Assembly (NCBI GenBank): GCA_963578605.1 | Contig: CAUZEA010000057.1 | Span: 1-35,673 of the forward strand | Direction of reading: 5' to 3' | From: JAKVCB01 sp963578605 | GTDB lineage: Bacteria > Planctomycetota > Planctomycetia > Pirellulales > Lacipirellulaceae | Length of the DNA stretch: 35,673 nt | Shown here: one piece after another, positions 24,845 to 33,151 of the stretch | Numbering within the stretch: position 1 is the stretch's first letter | Layout of the letters: each line of letters begins with the position of its first letter | The notes under the pieces: generated by a model | What the model saw: only the letters and a program-made list of their open reading frames with translations | What the model was told of the DNA's origin: nothing | Databases searched by the model: none | Translations under genes and position numbers: made by a program

Positions 24845-26020
24845 TTAAAACATGGTCGCACGACCGGCGAGGCCGACTGACACACGAAGGAAATTCATCA
24901 TCGTGTCCACAACCATAGTTGACGCTGTTTGTTCAACCGTGATTACATCTCCAGATGCGAGGCGGAAATTTTCCCGGCCGTCATACTTTGCTTTTGAAAG
25001 GCTGGCGCGAATGATAAGCGGCTCTGGTCGTCCTTCAATGCGACGGATGACCAGGACTTTGTCAGCGATTGGTGAGCTGATATCTCCCGCCATTTGAATG
25101 GCTTGAATCAGGTGAATGTCCTGATTGCGAGGAATCTTAAATTGGCCCGGTTTTTTCACGAGTCCCCCCACATACACGACCCGCTCTGGCCGAGGGAGTA
25201 CGTGTACTACATCGCCGTCGCGCAGTTTTAAATCTGCAGCTTCGGTCTGGTCCGAATCGGTCAGATCGACCCGAATCGACTGTGAACTGATTGGGGCATT
25301 AGCAGTTGTTGCCGTGGCCCGACGGTGACGCGTGGCGGGTTTTGATGGAACACCGTCGTAGGCTGTTAGCTGCACACCAGTCGGTTGCTCGTCGGCAGTG
25401 GCCACCGAATCCGTAGCTGGCTGGGCAGACTTGCGAATGTCGACAAGCGTGCTGGCTTCCTCGGTCAGACCCCCTGCCGAAGCAATTGCTGAAAGCAGAT
25501 TGCTGGACCCACGGTCGACCTCGTGCACGCCAGGTTCACTGACTTTTCCGAGGACAGTGATATGATTGACTGCCTTGGTTTTCACTTCTACCACAACCTG
25601 GGGTTGTCGGTAGATACCGCGATTGAAGGCGAGTGATTCAATGTTGGAGCTAACCTCATACGGTTCCAGACCAGCTACGGGCAGCGAGCCAATCAGTGGC
25701 AGTAACGCGGTGCCATCGCTCGTGACGCGAGTTTTTAACGGGTGGGGTTTTTCGCCTTCGCGACCGGTGGCAATCGTGATTTCCAGCAGATCTCCCGGTC
25801 CAATTTGTGAACTGTTGGTGCCGGGCCGTGACGCGCTACCTAAGTTGATGTGGTCGGTATCCTTTACCGGTGGGCAGCGAAACTCGTCGGGCATCTTGGA
25901 CGCCTGGTAAGTCGTCGACTGGCAACCCAGGAAACCAGTCGCAAACGTCCACGCCAAGATTACCCGTATCGACGGGCTGGTGCGGGTGGTCGTACACACA
26001 GGCAAAAGAGGCAAGGTCAT
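24845..26020 (-). CDS. Wza-like polysaccharide export lipoprotein
   Basis: An outer-membrane export channel subunit for capsular or exopolysaccharide, 391 residues. ATG 26020 gives a lipoprotein signal with the lipobox FLGC (Cys33). The mature chain has the polysaccharide export (Poly_export) domain at about 70-150 (SQIGPGDLLEITIATG; TSDGTALLPLIGSLPVAGL), then SLBB-type domains: VLGKVSEPGVHEV (about 160-175) and, after a Ser/Thr/Ala-rich insert of about 80 residues, VYVGGLVKKPGQFKIP (about 285-300) with LIQAIQMAGDIS. The insert (about 200-265) between the SLBB domains is unusual. Wza proteins normally end in an amphipathic transmembrane helix; here the last residues are MNFLRVSVGLAGRATMF, which could serve. 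First gene of the leftward operon, next to the divergent intergenic region. Confidence 0.92.
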   Translation of the reverse strand: MTLPLLPVCTTTRTSPSIRVILAWTFATGFLGCQSTTYQASKMPDEFRCPPVKDTDHINLGSASRPGTNSSQIGPGDLLEITIATGREGEKPHPLKTRVTSDGTALLPLIGSLPVAGLEPYEVSSNIESLAFNRGIYRQPQVVVEVKTKAVNHITVLGKVSEPGVHEVDRGSSNLLSAIASAGGLTEEASTLVDIRKSAQPATDSVATADEQPTGVQLTAYDGVPSKPATRHRRATATTANAPISSQSIRVDLTDSDQTEAADLKLRDGDVVHVLPRPERVVYVGGLVKKPGQFKIPRNQDIHLIQAIQMAGDISSPIADKVLVIRRIEGRPEPLIIRASLSKAKYDGRENFRLASGDVITVEQTASTMVVDTMMNFLRVSVGLAGRATMF

Positions 26021-26314
26021 CGTTTCTGGAGGTTGGCTGTTTCCGACACACAACAGGTTGGACGGTGGGAAACAGCTGCGGGTAGTGCGGGCAAGTTAAG
26101 ACATAGTCCGGATACAAATGTCGATTCCCCAACGGGTGGTTGTACAGGATCTCGGCACGTATCCAGGTGGGGTTAAATACAATTTCTCTTCTACCAACGC
26201 AAGGTTAGTGAGCGCTTGCATGCGTTGCTATGCAGGCCCAGCCCCGGCAGGATTTTTCCCCCATGGTACAAGCTGGTGTTGTACTGACTCGAAAAACCGC
26301 CTATTTGCCCCAAC

Positions 26315-26366
26315 TTATCCATGACAGCCTGGACACCGAGTTATCCATGACAGCCTAGACACCGAG
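26315..26366. repeat. 26-bp direct tandem duplication
   Basis: Two copies at 26315-26340 and 26341-26366 start TTATCCATGACAGCCT and end GACACCGAG; they differ at one base (G/A at position 17). They lie about 300 bases from either neighbouring start, inside the divergent promoter region. Confidence 0.92.
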
Positions 26367-26655
26367 AGACAAATCCTAAGAAGCAAGCGTCAACCACCTT
26401 GAGCTTTGGAAGATGAATTTCAGTTTGACCGGCGGTGAAGGTTGGTGTTCGTTGGTTCTAAACACGGTGTAGCTCAATAGGTCGCATTTTGGTATCACGG
26501 TGCAGCGTCTAGAACCGCAAACACCGCACCTGTGGCTGACCCATTTCTTAGCATTGGAAACAATGCAATCGCTAATTGAAGAACAAATAGAAAGATCGCG
26601 TCAGGCTGACAGGTTCATGCCCTGAGGACGGATCCTCGTATTTCACGTCCAGAAC

Positions 26656-26660
26656 AAGGA
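26656..26660 (+). promoter_or_regulatory. Ribosome binding site of the first rightward glycosyltransferase
   Basis: AAGGA lies seven bases before GTG 26668. This supports the GTG start. Confidence 0.75.
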
Positions 26661-26667
26661 AGTTCAC

Positions 26668-27867
26668 GTGCGAGTTTCGGTCGTTTCTGAACAGGTGTTC
26701 TTAAAGACTCCCGACGGCACTTACTGGTCGGCGGGTGCTGGCGAGTCGTTTTGGAAACGCTATTTAGACGTCTTCGACAACCTCTTGGTCACAGCGAGAG
26801 TCCATGAGACGACGGCGCCGCCCGCTGGCGGAGAGTCGATCGCAGATCCGCGGATTCAGTTTGCCGAGGTACCCTACTACCGGGGACCGGCACATCTCTT
26901 GCGGCAATTGCCGCGAGTAAGGTCAATTTTGAAAGCCTCCTATTGCAGAACCGATGCGGTTCTCTTACGCATACCTTCGACCCTAGCCAACTTGATCATG
27001 CCCGTCCTGCGAAAGGCCAACCACCCCTACGGGGTGGAAGTTGTCGGCGACCCGCACGACGTCTTCGCCCCGGCGGGAATATCGCATCCCCTGCGACCAC
27101 TGTTTCGCCATTGGTTCTCTCGCAACCAAATCTGCCAATGCCGAAGTGCAACGGCTGTTGCTTATGTCACCCAGTCACGCCTTCAGTCTCGCTATCAGGC
27201 TTCCGCTTCAGCATTTACAACTCACTATTCCAGCCTTAATCTGCCCGATGTCGCGTTCGCAGACCAACCAAGACAACCTCACCAGTTTGAAAACAAAACG
27301 CTGAAGCTGGTCACTGTGGCAAGTCTCTCGCAGTTATACAAAGCCCCAGAGATCCTGATCGACTCCTTTTCCAGATGCATATCCCAAGGACTTGATCTGC
27401 AGCTGGAAATTGTTGGCGAAGGCATCTATCGAAATCAGTTGGAACAACAAGTCCGAGGACTGCAGATCGAAGACCGCGTTGCCTTTCAGGGGCAACTGGC
27501 CAGTGGTTCGGCCGTGTGGCAAAGGCTGGACGCCAGTGATTTGTTCGTCCTTCCCTCGAAAACCGAAGGGTTACCCAGGGCAATGATTGAAGCCATGGCC
27601 AGAGGGCTCCCATGCCTGGGCTCCACGGCTGGCGGGTTCCCTGAACTGCTGTCGGACGACTATTTGGTGACGCCCGGCTGTCGCAATTCTCTCGCCGAAA
27701 AGATCCACCACGTCAGCACCAACCCCGTGCTGTTAGGCACCATGTCACGAGAAAATCTACGGCGAGCTCAAGATTACCGCGCTGATCGCTTGCGTGCACG
27801 TCGCATCGATTTCTATCGCAACCTTTTGCAAGAAACCATCGATTGGACGCGGAGGGTAGCAGCTTGA
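26668..27867 (+). CDS. Glycosyltransferase family 4 (GT-B fold)
   Basis: A 399-residue glycosyltransferase of the retaining GT-B family, presumably at the inner face of the membrane, adding a sugar to a lipid-linked glycan. The GTG start at 26668 has AAGGA seven bases upstream. The N-terminal half binds acceptor (PDGTYWSAGAG near residue 15, GVEVVGDPHDVF at 122-133). The C-terminal half has the GT4 nucleotide-sugar site: VTVASLSQLYKAPEILIDSF (215-234), LEIVGEG (246-252), and SKTEGLPRAMIEAMARGLP (297-315) with the EX7E motif (Glu300, Glu308), followed by STAGGFPELL. First gene of the rightward operon; its stop overlaps the next gene's start. Donor and acceptor sugars cannot be read from sequence. 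Confidence 0.93.
   Translation: MRVSVVSEQVFLKTPDGTYWSAGAGESFWKRYLDVFDNLLVTARVHETTAPPAGGESIADPRIQFAEVPYYRGPAHLLRQLPRVRSILKASYCRTDAVLLRIPSTLANLIMPVLRKANHPYGVEVVGDPHDVFAPAGISHPLRPLFRHWFSRNQICQCRSATAVAYVTQSRLQSRYQASASAFTTHYSSLNLPDVAFADQPRQPHQFENKTLKLVTVASLSQLYKAPEILIDSFSRCISQGLDLQLEIVGEGIYRNQLEQQVRGLQIEDRVAFQGQLASGSAVWQRLDASDLFVLPSKTEGLPRAMIEAMARGLPCLGSTAGGFPELLSDDYLVTPGCRNSLAEKIHHVSTNPVLLGTMSRENLRRAQDYRADRLRARRIDFYRNLLQETIDWTRRVAA
27851..27855 (+). promoter_or_regulatory. Ribosome binding site of the second glycosyltransferase
   Basis: GGAGG lies eight bases before TTG 27864, inside the end of the first glycosyltransferase gene. It supports the TTG start, which overlaps the upstream stop (TTGA). 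Confidence 0.7.
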
Positions 27868-29075
27868 GAGTTTTGCACCTACTAAAGACCTCAACCGGAG
27901 CCGCCTGGGCCTTACGACAGATGCGCGAACTGGTCCGTCTTGGAATCGACGTACATGTCGCTCTACCACCGGGTGGAGCCCTGTACAAACGATACGAACA
28001 GGCAGGCGTGCAAACGCATCCATTCGTCTGTGACTTTCCCACGCGACATCCCTGGTTACTGCCAAATAGATTGCGAGGGCTAAGAAGACTTGTCGACGAA
28101 GTTTCGCCGTGCCTTCTACACAGTCATTTCGTGGGCACCACGCTCACAATGAGACTGGCGCTGGCAGGGAGACCGTCGCCGAAACGCATCTTCCAAGTTC
28201 CAGGCCCTCTTCATTTGGAACAGCCCCTGGCCAGGATGGTCGAGCTCAACACCGCTTCGGATGCCGACCACTGGATCGCTTCCTGTCAGTGGACTCAAAA
28301 CTGCTATCACTCGCTTGGCATCCCTCGCCCTCGAGTTTCTCTTTCATACTATGGAATCGACCTCGACCATTTCGACAGTGGAACACCTGGCAAACTGCGC
28401 TCGGAATTGAATATCGACCCGCAAACTCCGATCGTTGGTATGGTAGCGTACATTTATGCTCCCAAGTGGTATCTAGGTCACCGTCGAGGGATCAAAGGGC
28501 ACGAAGATTTGATCGAGGCAATGGCCATTCTACGCGACCAAGGGCAGAACTTTCATCTCGTGTTTGCGGGTGGCCCGTGGAACAATGCAGCCGCCTACGA
28601 AAACCGAATTCAACGGTACGCCAAACGGCAACTTGGAGACCGTGTGTCTTTCCTCGGAACAAGAACTGACATACCAGATCTCTACCAGGACTTCCAATTG
28701 GTGGTTCATCCCTCGCACTCTGAAAACCTCGGAGGAGCAATCGAATCGCTTTCGTCGGCAGTACCCACAATCGCCACGCGGATCGGCGGATTTCCAGACG
28801 TCGTAATACCAGACAAGACCGGATGGCTGACACCACCCAAGAACCCCAAGATTCTAGCAAAAGTTATTCACGAAGCTCTTTTAGAGCCGACTAAGTCCAA
28901 GCGATTGGCGTTGGCTGGCAGGGAACTATGCCGGCAAATGTTTAGTGCAAGGAAGACTTCTGAGTCGATAAGCACCATCTACGAAACGATTCTAAATCAA
29001 GACGTTTCAGCTGAAACAACTTTCCTGACACTGAACCCCACATCCACTGGGCAAGCGAAGCAGGAAGTGGCGTAA
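27864..29075 (+). CDS. Glycosyltransferase family 4 (GT-B fold)
   Basis: A 403-residue second GT4-type glycosyltransferase. Start TTG 27864 overlaps the upstream stop by three bases and has GGAGG eight bases before it; the frame open to 27843 lacks such a site and adds seven residues. N-terminal motif LLKTSTGAAWALRQMRELVR (6-25) is the usual glycine-containing first strand and helix. The C-terminal half has VGMVAYIYAPKWYLGHRRGIK, then the donor-binding region SHSENLGGAIESLSSAVPTI (284-303), in which the acidic pair is EX6E (Glu287, Glu294), one residue shorter than the usual EX7E, as in other ENLGG-type members. It ends 38 bases before the PglC-like gene. It likely adds the next sugar of the repeat unit; the sugar is unknown. 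Confidence 0.92.
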   Translation: MRVLHLLKTSTGAAWALRQMRELVRLGIDVHVALPPGGALYKRYEQAGVQTHPFVCDFPTRHPWLLPNRLRGLRRLVDEVSPCLLHSHFVGTTLTMRLALAGRPSPKRIFQVPGPLHLEQPLARMVELNTASDADHWIASCQWTQNCYHSLGIPRPRVSLSYYGIDLDHFDSGTPGKLRSELNIDPQTPIVGMVAYIYAPKWYLGHRRGIKGHEDLIEAMAILRDQGQNFHLVFAGGPWNNAAAYENRIQRYAKRQLGDRVSFLGTRTDIPDLYQDFQLVVHPSHSENLGGAIESLSSAVPTIATRIGGFPDVVIPDKTGWLTPPKNPKILAKVIHEALLEPTKSKRLALAGRELCRQMFSARKTSESISTIYETILNQDVSAETTFLTLNPTSTGQAKQEVA

Positions 29076-29113
29076 TCCCCCACCACAACCTGATCGAGAT
29101 AAGAAGCAATACC

Positions 29114-29761
29114 ATGCGTCATAGCCTTTATAACCCATTCTTGAAACGAGTGATCGATGTTACTGCAGCAGCTCTCGGGATGCTGTTCTTATCTCCTCTC
29201 CTGATCGGACTTGCTGCTCTAGTCTGGATGACGATGGGTAAACCTGTGCTCTACACACAACGCAGAATCGGCATTCATGGAAGGTCGTTTACTATTCGCA
29301 AATTTCGGACAATGACCAACCAACGCAATCGACGGGGAAGCGTTTTAGCGGACGAGCGGCGCATGAACAATTTCGGTCGAGCACTGCGGGCATGCAGTTT
29401 AGACGAGCTACCATCACTGTGGAACGTACTGCGAGGCGAGATGAGTCTTGTAGGACCTCGACCGTTGCTACCTGAATATCTAACTCTCTATTCCGAGGAG
29501 CAGAAACATCGCCACGAGATCAAACCTGGCATCACAGGCTGGGCACAGATTCACGGAAGAAACACACTCTCGTGGGAGGACAAGTTTCAGTATGACGTCT
29601 GGTATGTCGACCACTGCTCGCTTTGGATCGATTTCCAGATTCTGTTATCCACTATCGCAAAAGTGATTCAACGAGAAGGCGTTTCTGCCGACGGTCATGC
29701 GACGATGCCGCCCTTTACCGGATCGACATCACAGGGAGGCAAGAGTGAACGCGCAGCCTGA
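29114..29761 (+). CDS. PglC-like phosphoglycosyl transferase (bacterial sugar transferase)
   Basis: A monotopic membrane enzyme that transfers a sugar-1-phosphate from a UDP-sugar to undecaprenyl phosphate, starting glycan assembly. It has 215 residues, the small PglC size rather than the larger WbaP/WcaJ type with four extra helices. Seen: the reentrant membrane helix 16-40 with its Ser-Pro break (27-28), the GRSFTIRKFRTM box (56-67), the catalytic Asp-Glu pair (Asp97, Glu98) in CSLDELPSLWNVL, GEMSLVGPRPLLPEY (108-122), and KPGITGWAQIHGRN (137-150). ATG 29114 is the first start in frame. The C-terminal tail overlaps the next gene by 17 bases. Together with the PglD- and PglE-like genes that follow, a diacetylbacillosamine-like UDP-sugar is the likely donor. 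Confidence 0.95.
   Translation: MRHSLYNPFLKRVIDVTAAALGMLFLSPLLIGLAALVWMTMGKPVLYTQRRIGIHGRSFTIRKFRTMTNQRNRRGSVLADERRMNNFGRALRACSLDELPSLWNVLRGEMSLVGPRPLLPEYLTLYSEEQKHRHEIKPGITGWAQIHGRNTLSWEDKFQYDVWYVDHCSLWIDFQILLSTIAKVIQREGVSADGHATMPPFTGSTSQGGKSERAA
29734..29739 (+). promoter_or_regulatory. Ribosome binding site of the PglD-like gene
   Basis: GGGAGG, five bases before GTG 29745. It supports the GTG start rather than the ATG at 29697, which would overlap the previous gene by 65 bases. Confidence 0.7.
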
Positions 29762-30371
29762 ACAAATTTATATCATCGGGGCTGGGGGCCATGGCAAGGT
29801 TGCCATTCGGGCAGCTCAGTTGTGTGGTACTGAGGTCGTTGCCGTGTTTGACGACGCGAGTGAGAAACACGGAACAACTCTTTTGGGCGCGCCTGTGGTG
29901 GGTAACGTCCCGTCCATCCTTCAAATGAGAAGTTTGCCTACATTAATCGCAATCGGAGACAATCACACGCGATTGAGACTAGCATCACAATTTGCTTTGG
30001 ATTGGGTCTCGGTTGTTCATCCTAAGGCTATTGTCGATTGCTACGCTGAAGTCGGCGTAGGAGTACTAATCTTGGCAGGTGCCGTGATTCAAACTCTCGC
30101 AACCGTTTGTGACCACGCAATTATCAACGACAACGCAACGGTGGAACATGATTGTCGAATCGCGAGAGGTGCCCACGTAAGCTGTAACTCCTGTCTCGCT
30201 GGCGGGGCCCAACTCGGCGAAGGATCGCTGATCGGAATGGGAGCCTCCGTCTTACCTGGCATACAAGTAGGAGATGGTGCAATAGTCGGCGCGGGTGCCG
30301 TTGTGACGAAGAACCTGGACGAACATGTAACAGCCTTCGGCGTCCCTGCTCAAGTCTTAGACATGAAGTAA
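29745..30371 (+). CDS. PglD-like UDP-amino-sugar N-acetyltransferase
   Basis: Acetyl-CoA-dependent acetyltransferase of the PglD/NeuD hexapeptide group, 208 residues, cytoplasmic. In bacillosamine synthesis PglD acetylates the 4-amino group. The N-terminal half has a small Rossmann-like UDP-sugar site with GAGGHGKV (12-19) and VFDD (34-37). The C-terminal half is a left-handed beta helix with hexapeptide repeats, containing the catalytic-base histidine in VEHDCRIARGAHVS (His135) and the acetyl-CoA loop (GMGASVLPGIQVGDGAIVGA, 164-183). The GTG start at 29745 is chosen for its GGGAGG site and for matching the family N terminus. It overlaps the PglC-like gene end by 17 bases. Confidence 0.93.
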   Translation: MNAQPEQIYIIGAGGHGKVAIRAAQLCGTEVVAVFDDASEKHGTTLLGAPVVGNVPSILQMRSLPTLIAIGDNHTRLRLASQFALDWVSVVHPKAIVDCYAEVGVGVLILAGAVIQTLATVCDHAIINDNATVEHDCRIARGAHVSCNSCLAGGAQLGEGSLIGMGASVLPGIQVGDGAIVGAGAVVTKNLDEHVTAFGVPAQVLDMK

Positions 30372-30462
30372 CACTTCTACGAAGCGACGGTTTATCCTCA
30401 GCAATGATTGTGAATCAGCTTGAACTGAACGTCCATCAATTCTTCCAGATCTCAAATTAATT

Positions 30463-31638
30463 ATGTCAACCTCCCATCGCCCCTGTGATCGGGTCCGAAT
30501 TTATCTATCTCCTCCGCACATGTCGGATGAATGCTCTGAATTCTTAGCAGATGCCTACCAATCCAACTGGATTGCCCCGCTGGGTCCACACCTCGATGCG
30601 TTCGAACAGGAGTTCGCGAAAAAACTCAAGGTGACTCACGCAATCGCCTTGTCGAGCGGAACTGCAGCGTTGCACCTTGCCCTGCTGGCCGTGGGAGTCA
30701 AACCGGCGGACGAGGTCATAACCTCGTCCTTAACTTTCGTCGCCACTGCCAACGCGATTCGCTACTGCGGTGCAAAACCTGTATTTGTAGACAGCGAACG
30801 TAGCAGTTGGAATATGGATCCCAATTTGTTGGAAGACGAATTACGACACGCTGCCGAGCAGGGCCAACTTCCAGCTGCCGTGATCGTCGTAGACGTATTC
30901 GGGCAATGTGCCGAATACCGACTCATCGCCAAGCTCTGCAAAGAATACAAAGTGCCACTGATCGAAGATGCAGCGGAGTCCTTGGGGGCAGAGTACCAAG
31001 GACAACCCGCTGGAACACTGGCAGACATCGGGTGTTTTTCCTTCAATGGAAACAAGATCATCACCACCAGCGGCGGCGGCATGCTAGTCACGCAAAATCG
31101 GCAGTGGGCCGATAAGGTACGGCACCTGGCCACACAAGCCCGGCTACCTGCGCCGCACTACGAACATGAAGAAATCGGCTTCAACTACCGCCTCAGCAAT
31201 CTGCTGGCCGCTATCGGACGCGGACAGCTCAGGGCACTCGACGATCGCGTCCGGAAGAGGCGGGCAAACTTCCAATACTACCAGGACCATCTGGAGGCAT
31301 TCCCTGGCGTCGAGTTTATGCCGGAGTCGAGCGGCAGCCACTCCACGCGCTGGCTTACTTGTCTGCTAATTGACCCTGTTCTATTTGGATGTGACTCTGA
31401 AAGTGTGAGAGTCGCTTTGGAAGCCGAGAATATCGAGGCACGTCCCGTCTGGAAGCCCATGCACTTGCAACCGGTTAACACCGATTGTCGCGTGAGAGGC
31501 GGTTCCGTCTCCGAGGAACTTTTCCAAAGAGGTTTGTGCCTGCCTAGTGGTTCCAATCTCTCGAAGAACGACTTGCAACGTGTCGTCGAAATTGTTTCTG
31601 ACTGCTCTAGGACCTACAGACGTCGAAAAGCTTGCTGA
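30463..31638 (+). CDS. PglE-like PLP-dependent UDP-sugar aminotransferase
   Basis: DegT/DnrJ/EryC1 family aminotransferase, 391 residues, cytoplasmic. It likely converts the 4-keto-6-deoxy UDP-sugar from the dehydratase into the 4-amino sugar. The N-terminal RIYLSPPHMSDE (12-23) with SNWIAPLG (34-41) is the PglE-type start. Also seen: the PLP phosphate site LSSGTAALHLAL (63-74), VFGQC (145-149), the IEDAAESLGAEYQG segment (167-180; Asp169 contacts the cofactor nitrogen) and the Schiff-base lysine in FSFNGNKIITTSGGGM (Lys198). ATG 30463 is used; no clear ribosome binding site is seen. It lies 91 bases after the PglD-like gene. Other sugars of the same chemistry, such as QuiNAc4N-type, are alternatives. 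Confidence 0.94.
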   Translation: MSTSHRPCDRVRIYLSPPHMSDECSEFLADAYQSNWIAPLGPHLDAFEQEFAKKLKVTHAIALSSGTAALHLALLAVGVKPADEVITSSLTFVATANAIRYCGAKPVFVDSERSSWNMDPNLLEDELRHAAEQGQLPAAVIVVDVFGQCAEYRLIAKLCKEYKVPLIEDAAESLGAEYQGQPAGTLADIGCFSFNGNKIITTSGGGMLVTQNRQWADKVRHLATQARLPAPHYEHEEIGFNYRLSNLLAAIGRGQLRALDDRVRKRRANFQYYQDHLEAFPGVEFMPESSGSHSTRWLTCLLIDPVLFGCDSESVRVALEAENIEARPVWKPMHLQPVNTDCRVRGGSVSEELFQRGLCLPSGSNLSKNDLQRVVEIVSDCSRTYRRRKAC

Positions 31639-31714
31639 CGATTAACTCGCTTGATCTAAGCTGAGCTAGCTAGACAAATTGCCTTCATTAGACTCCTAGA
31701 TACCTTTGTTGCTA

Positions 31715-31743
31715 TTGACTAGACCATTTGAATTCAGAATTAT
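31715..31743 (+). promoter_or_regulatory. Candidate promoter before the flippase gene
   Basis: TTGACT (31715-31720) and AATTAT (31738-31743) are separated by 17 bases, giving five of six and four of six matches to the sigma-70 boxes. It lies 55 bases before the flippase start, in the 159-base gap after the PglE-like gene. Planctomycete promoters are poorly described, so this is a weak call. Confidence 0.3.
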
Positions 31744-31797
31744 TGGTCGCCTGCGTCAGTAATCCAATCCCGCGACTGGCACTCTCCGAGACGAAGC

Positions 31798-33147
31798 ATG
31801 ATGCGAGTCAACTCCAGGTGGTTCCAGCCTGCGACTTGGGGAAGGACATCTCCGCCCGAAATTGAGGGGCCTCCTCGTCCACTTGGTCTTCGCCAGAATG
31901 CTCTCTGGACATTCTGCGGAGAAGGTGCGTACGCCTTTAGTCAACTTTGCATACTAATCGTTCTCGCTCGGCTCGGCTCAGCCGCGTTGGTAGGACAGTA
32001 TGCTTGGGCCCTGGCAGTGACTACCCCTATCTTTCTCTTCTTTAGCCTGCAGTTAAGAACGATCCTGGCTGCTACGCCAAACTCAGCGGCAGTCTTTGAC
32101 ACCTTCGTGCGAGCCAGGTTAGTCACTACTGCGATTGCAGCGTCATCGGTGATATTGCTGACCAGCTTTTTGGACTCGTCGATGGCGCTAATCGTCGCAG
32201 GCATCGGACTAGCCAAGGCTATCGATTCCTTAAGTGATGTCCTCTACGGTCTATTCTGGCAACAGAATCGAATGGACCTAATCGCAAGGTCTACGATTCT
32301 TCGAAGTATCGGTTCCTTGACCTGTTTCACATTGACACTCTATTTGACGAACAGTTTGATTTTGTGTGTCTTCACAACTGCGGGTGTCTCTTTACTGGTT
32401 CTAGTACTGCACGATTCGTTTGTCGCACACACTACACAATTTGGTGTGCTGAAAGACACGTTCGTCACCGAATTTCGTAATCGTTCGTGGCTTACCCTAA
32501 TTGTCACAGGACTTCCCGCAGGGATACTTTCATGTCTTACATCGCTCGAAGTTTATCTTCCACGGTATTTCCTGGAGGCAAGTATTGGAGTCGAAGCGTT
32601 GGGAATTTTCACAGCCCTTGCTTCAATATTTATTGGCTTTGAATTAATTGCTAGATCTTTCAATAGTGCCGCCATCCCAAGACTCTCGCAGTTTCTGCAC
32701 GAAAACAGCATTCGTCGTCTGAACAAATTGCTCGTCAGATTGTTCCTCATAGGACTAGTTCTTGCTTTGGGACTGTTGGTGGGGACTCTTCTTCTAGGCA
32801 AACCACTGATCACACTTGTTTTCGGCGCATCCTACGGGCAACATTTCGATACTCTGTTCCTCTTGATGATAGCTTCTGTGTTGAGATTACTCGCCTTGCC
32901 TTTGTCGATGTCATTGCGGGCCTTTAAGGCTTATCGACTGCTTGCGGCCAACCAGATACTTGCAACCTCAGCGCTTATAGCCAGCTGTTTCACGCTCGTT
33001 CCGGAATACCAACTCGCTGGATGCGCAGTATCGATAATCATTGCGATAACCGTCGATATTATCGGCCGGTGTTTTCTCCATGTACTTCTATTAAAAAACC
33101 AAACAAAACTTATTGCTGAAAACTACCATCCGGCTATGGCGGCATAG
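31798..33147 (+). CDS. Wzx-like oligosaccharide flippase
   Basis: A polytopic inner-membrane protein of 449 residues from ATG 31798 (an ATG at 31801 is equally possible). It has about 12 hydrophobic helices, spread along its length, the pattern of the polysaccharide biosynthesis/MOP-type flippases. The N terminus (LRQNALWTFCGEGAYAFSQLCILIVLARLGSAALVG split over about 27-62) has the usual first helix and the ARLG/LG.Y motif. There is no ATPase site. It would move the undecaprenyl-linked repeat unit made by the PglC-like and GT4 enzymes to the outer leaflet. It lies between the PglE-like gene and the Wzy-like polymerase. A hairpin covers its stop codon. Confidence 0.88.
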   Translation: MMRVNSRWFQPATWGRTSPPEIEGPPRPLGLRQNALWTFCGEGAYAFSQLCILIVLARLGSAALVGQYAWALAVTTPIFLFFSLQLRTILAATPNSAAVFDTFVRARLVTTAIAASSVILLTSFLDSSMALIVAGIGLAKAIDSLSDVLYGLFWQQNRMDLIARSTILRSIGSLTCFTLTLYLTNSLILCVFTTAGVSLLVLVLHDSFVAHTTQFGVLKDTFVTEFRNRSWLTLIVTGLPAGILSCLTSLEVYLPRYFLEASIGVEALGIFTALASIFIGFELIARSFNSAAIPRLSQFLHENSIRRLNKLLVRLFLIGLVLALGLLVGTLLLGKPLITLVFGASYGQHFDTLFLLMIASVLRLLALPLSMSLRAFKAYRLLAANQILATSALIASCFTLVPEYQLAGCAVSIIIAITVDIIGRCFLHVLLLKNQTKLIAENYHPAMAA

Positions 33148-33151
33148 CCGG
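33130..33151 (+). terminator. Perfect 9-bp hairpin across the flippase stop codon
   Basis: CCGGCTATG (33130-33138) and CATAGCCGG (33143-33151) pair around the loop GCGG. The stop TAG lies inside the 3' arm. A loose T-rich stretch (TTTCGTTT) follows 13 bases later, so it could be a weak terminator or an RNA-stabilising structure. Confidence 0.5.

Larger units (their letters stand above)
26021..26667. other. Divergent intergenic region of the glycan locus
   Basis: A 647-base gene-free stretch between the leftward and rightward glycan operons. It should contain both promoters and any shared regulator site. The clear structure is a 26-bp tandem duplication (26315-26366). No conserved JUMPstart/ops element was found, and no convincing -35/-10 pair stood out. 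Confidence 0.6.

Noticed and set aside
26021..26667. JUMPstart/ops element for RfaH-like antitermination
   Set aside because: No GGCGGTAGC core was found in the divergent region of the glycan locus.
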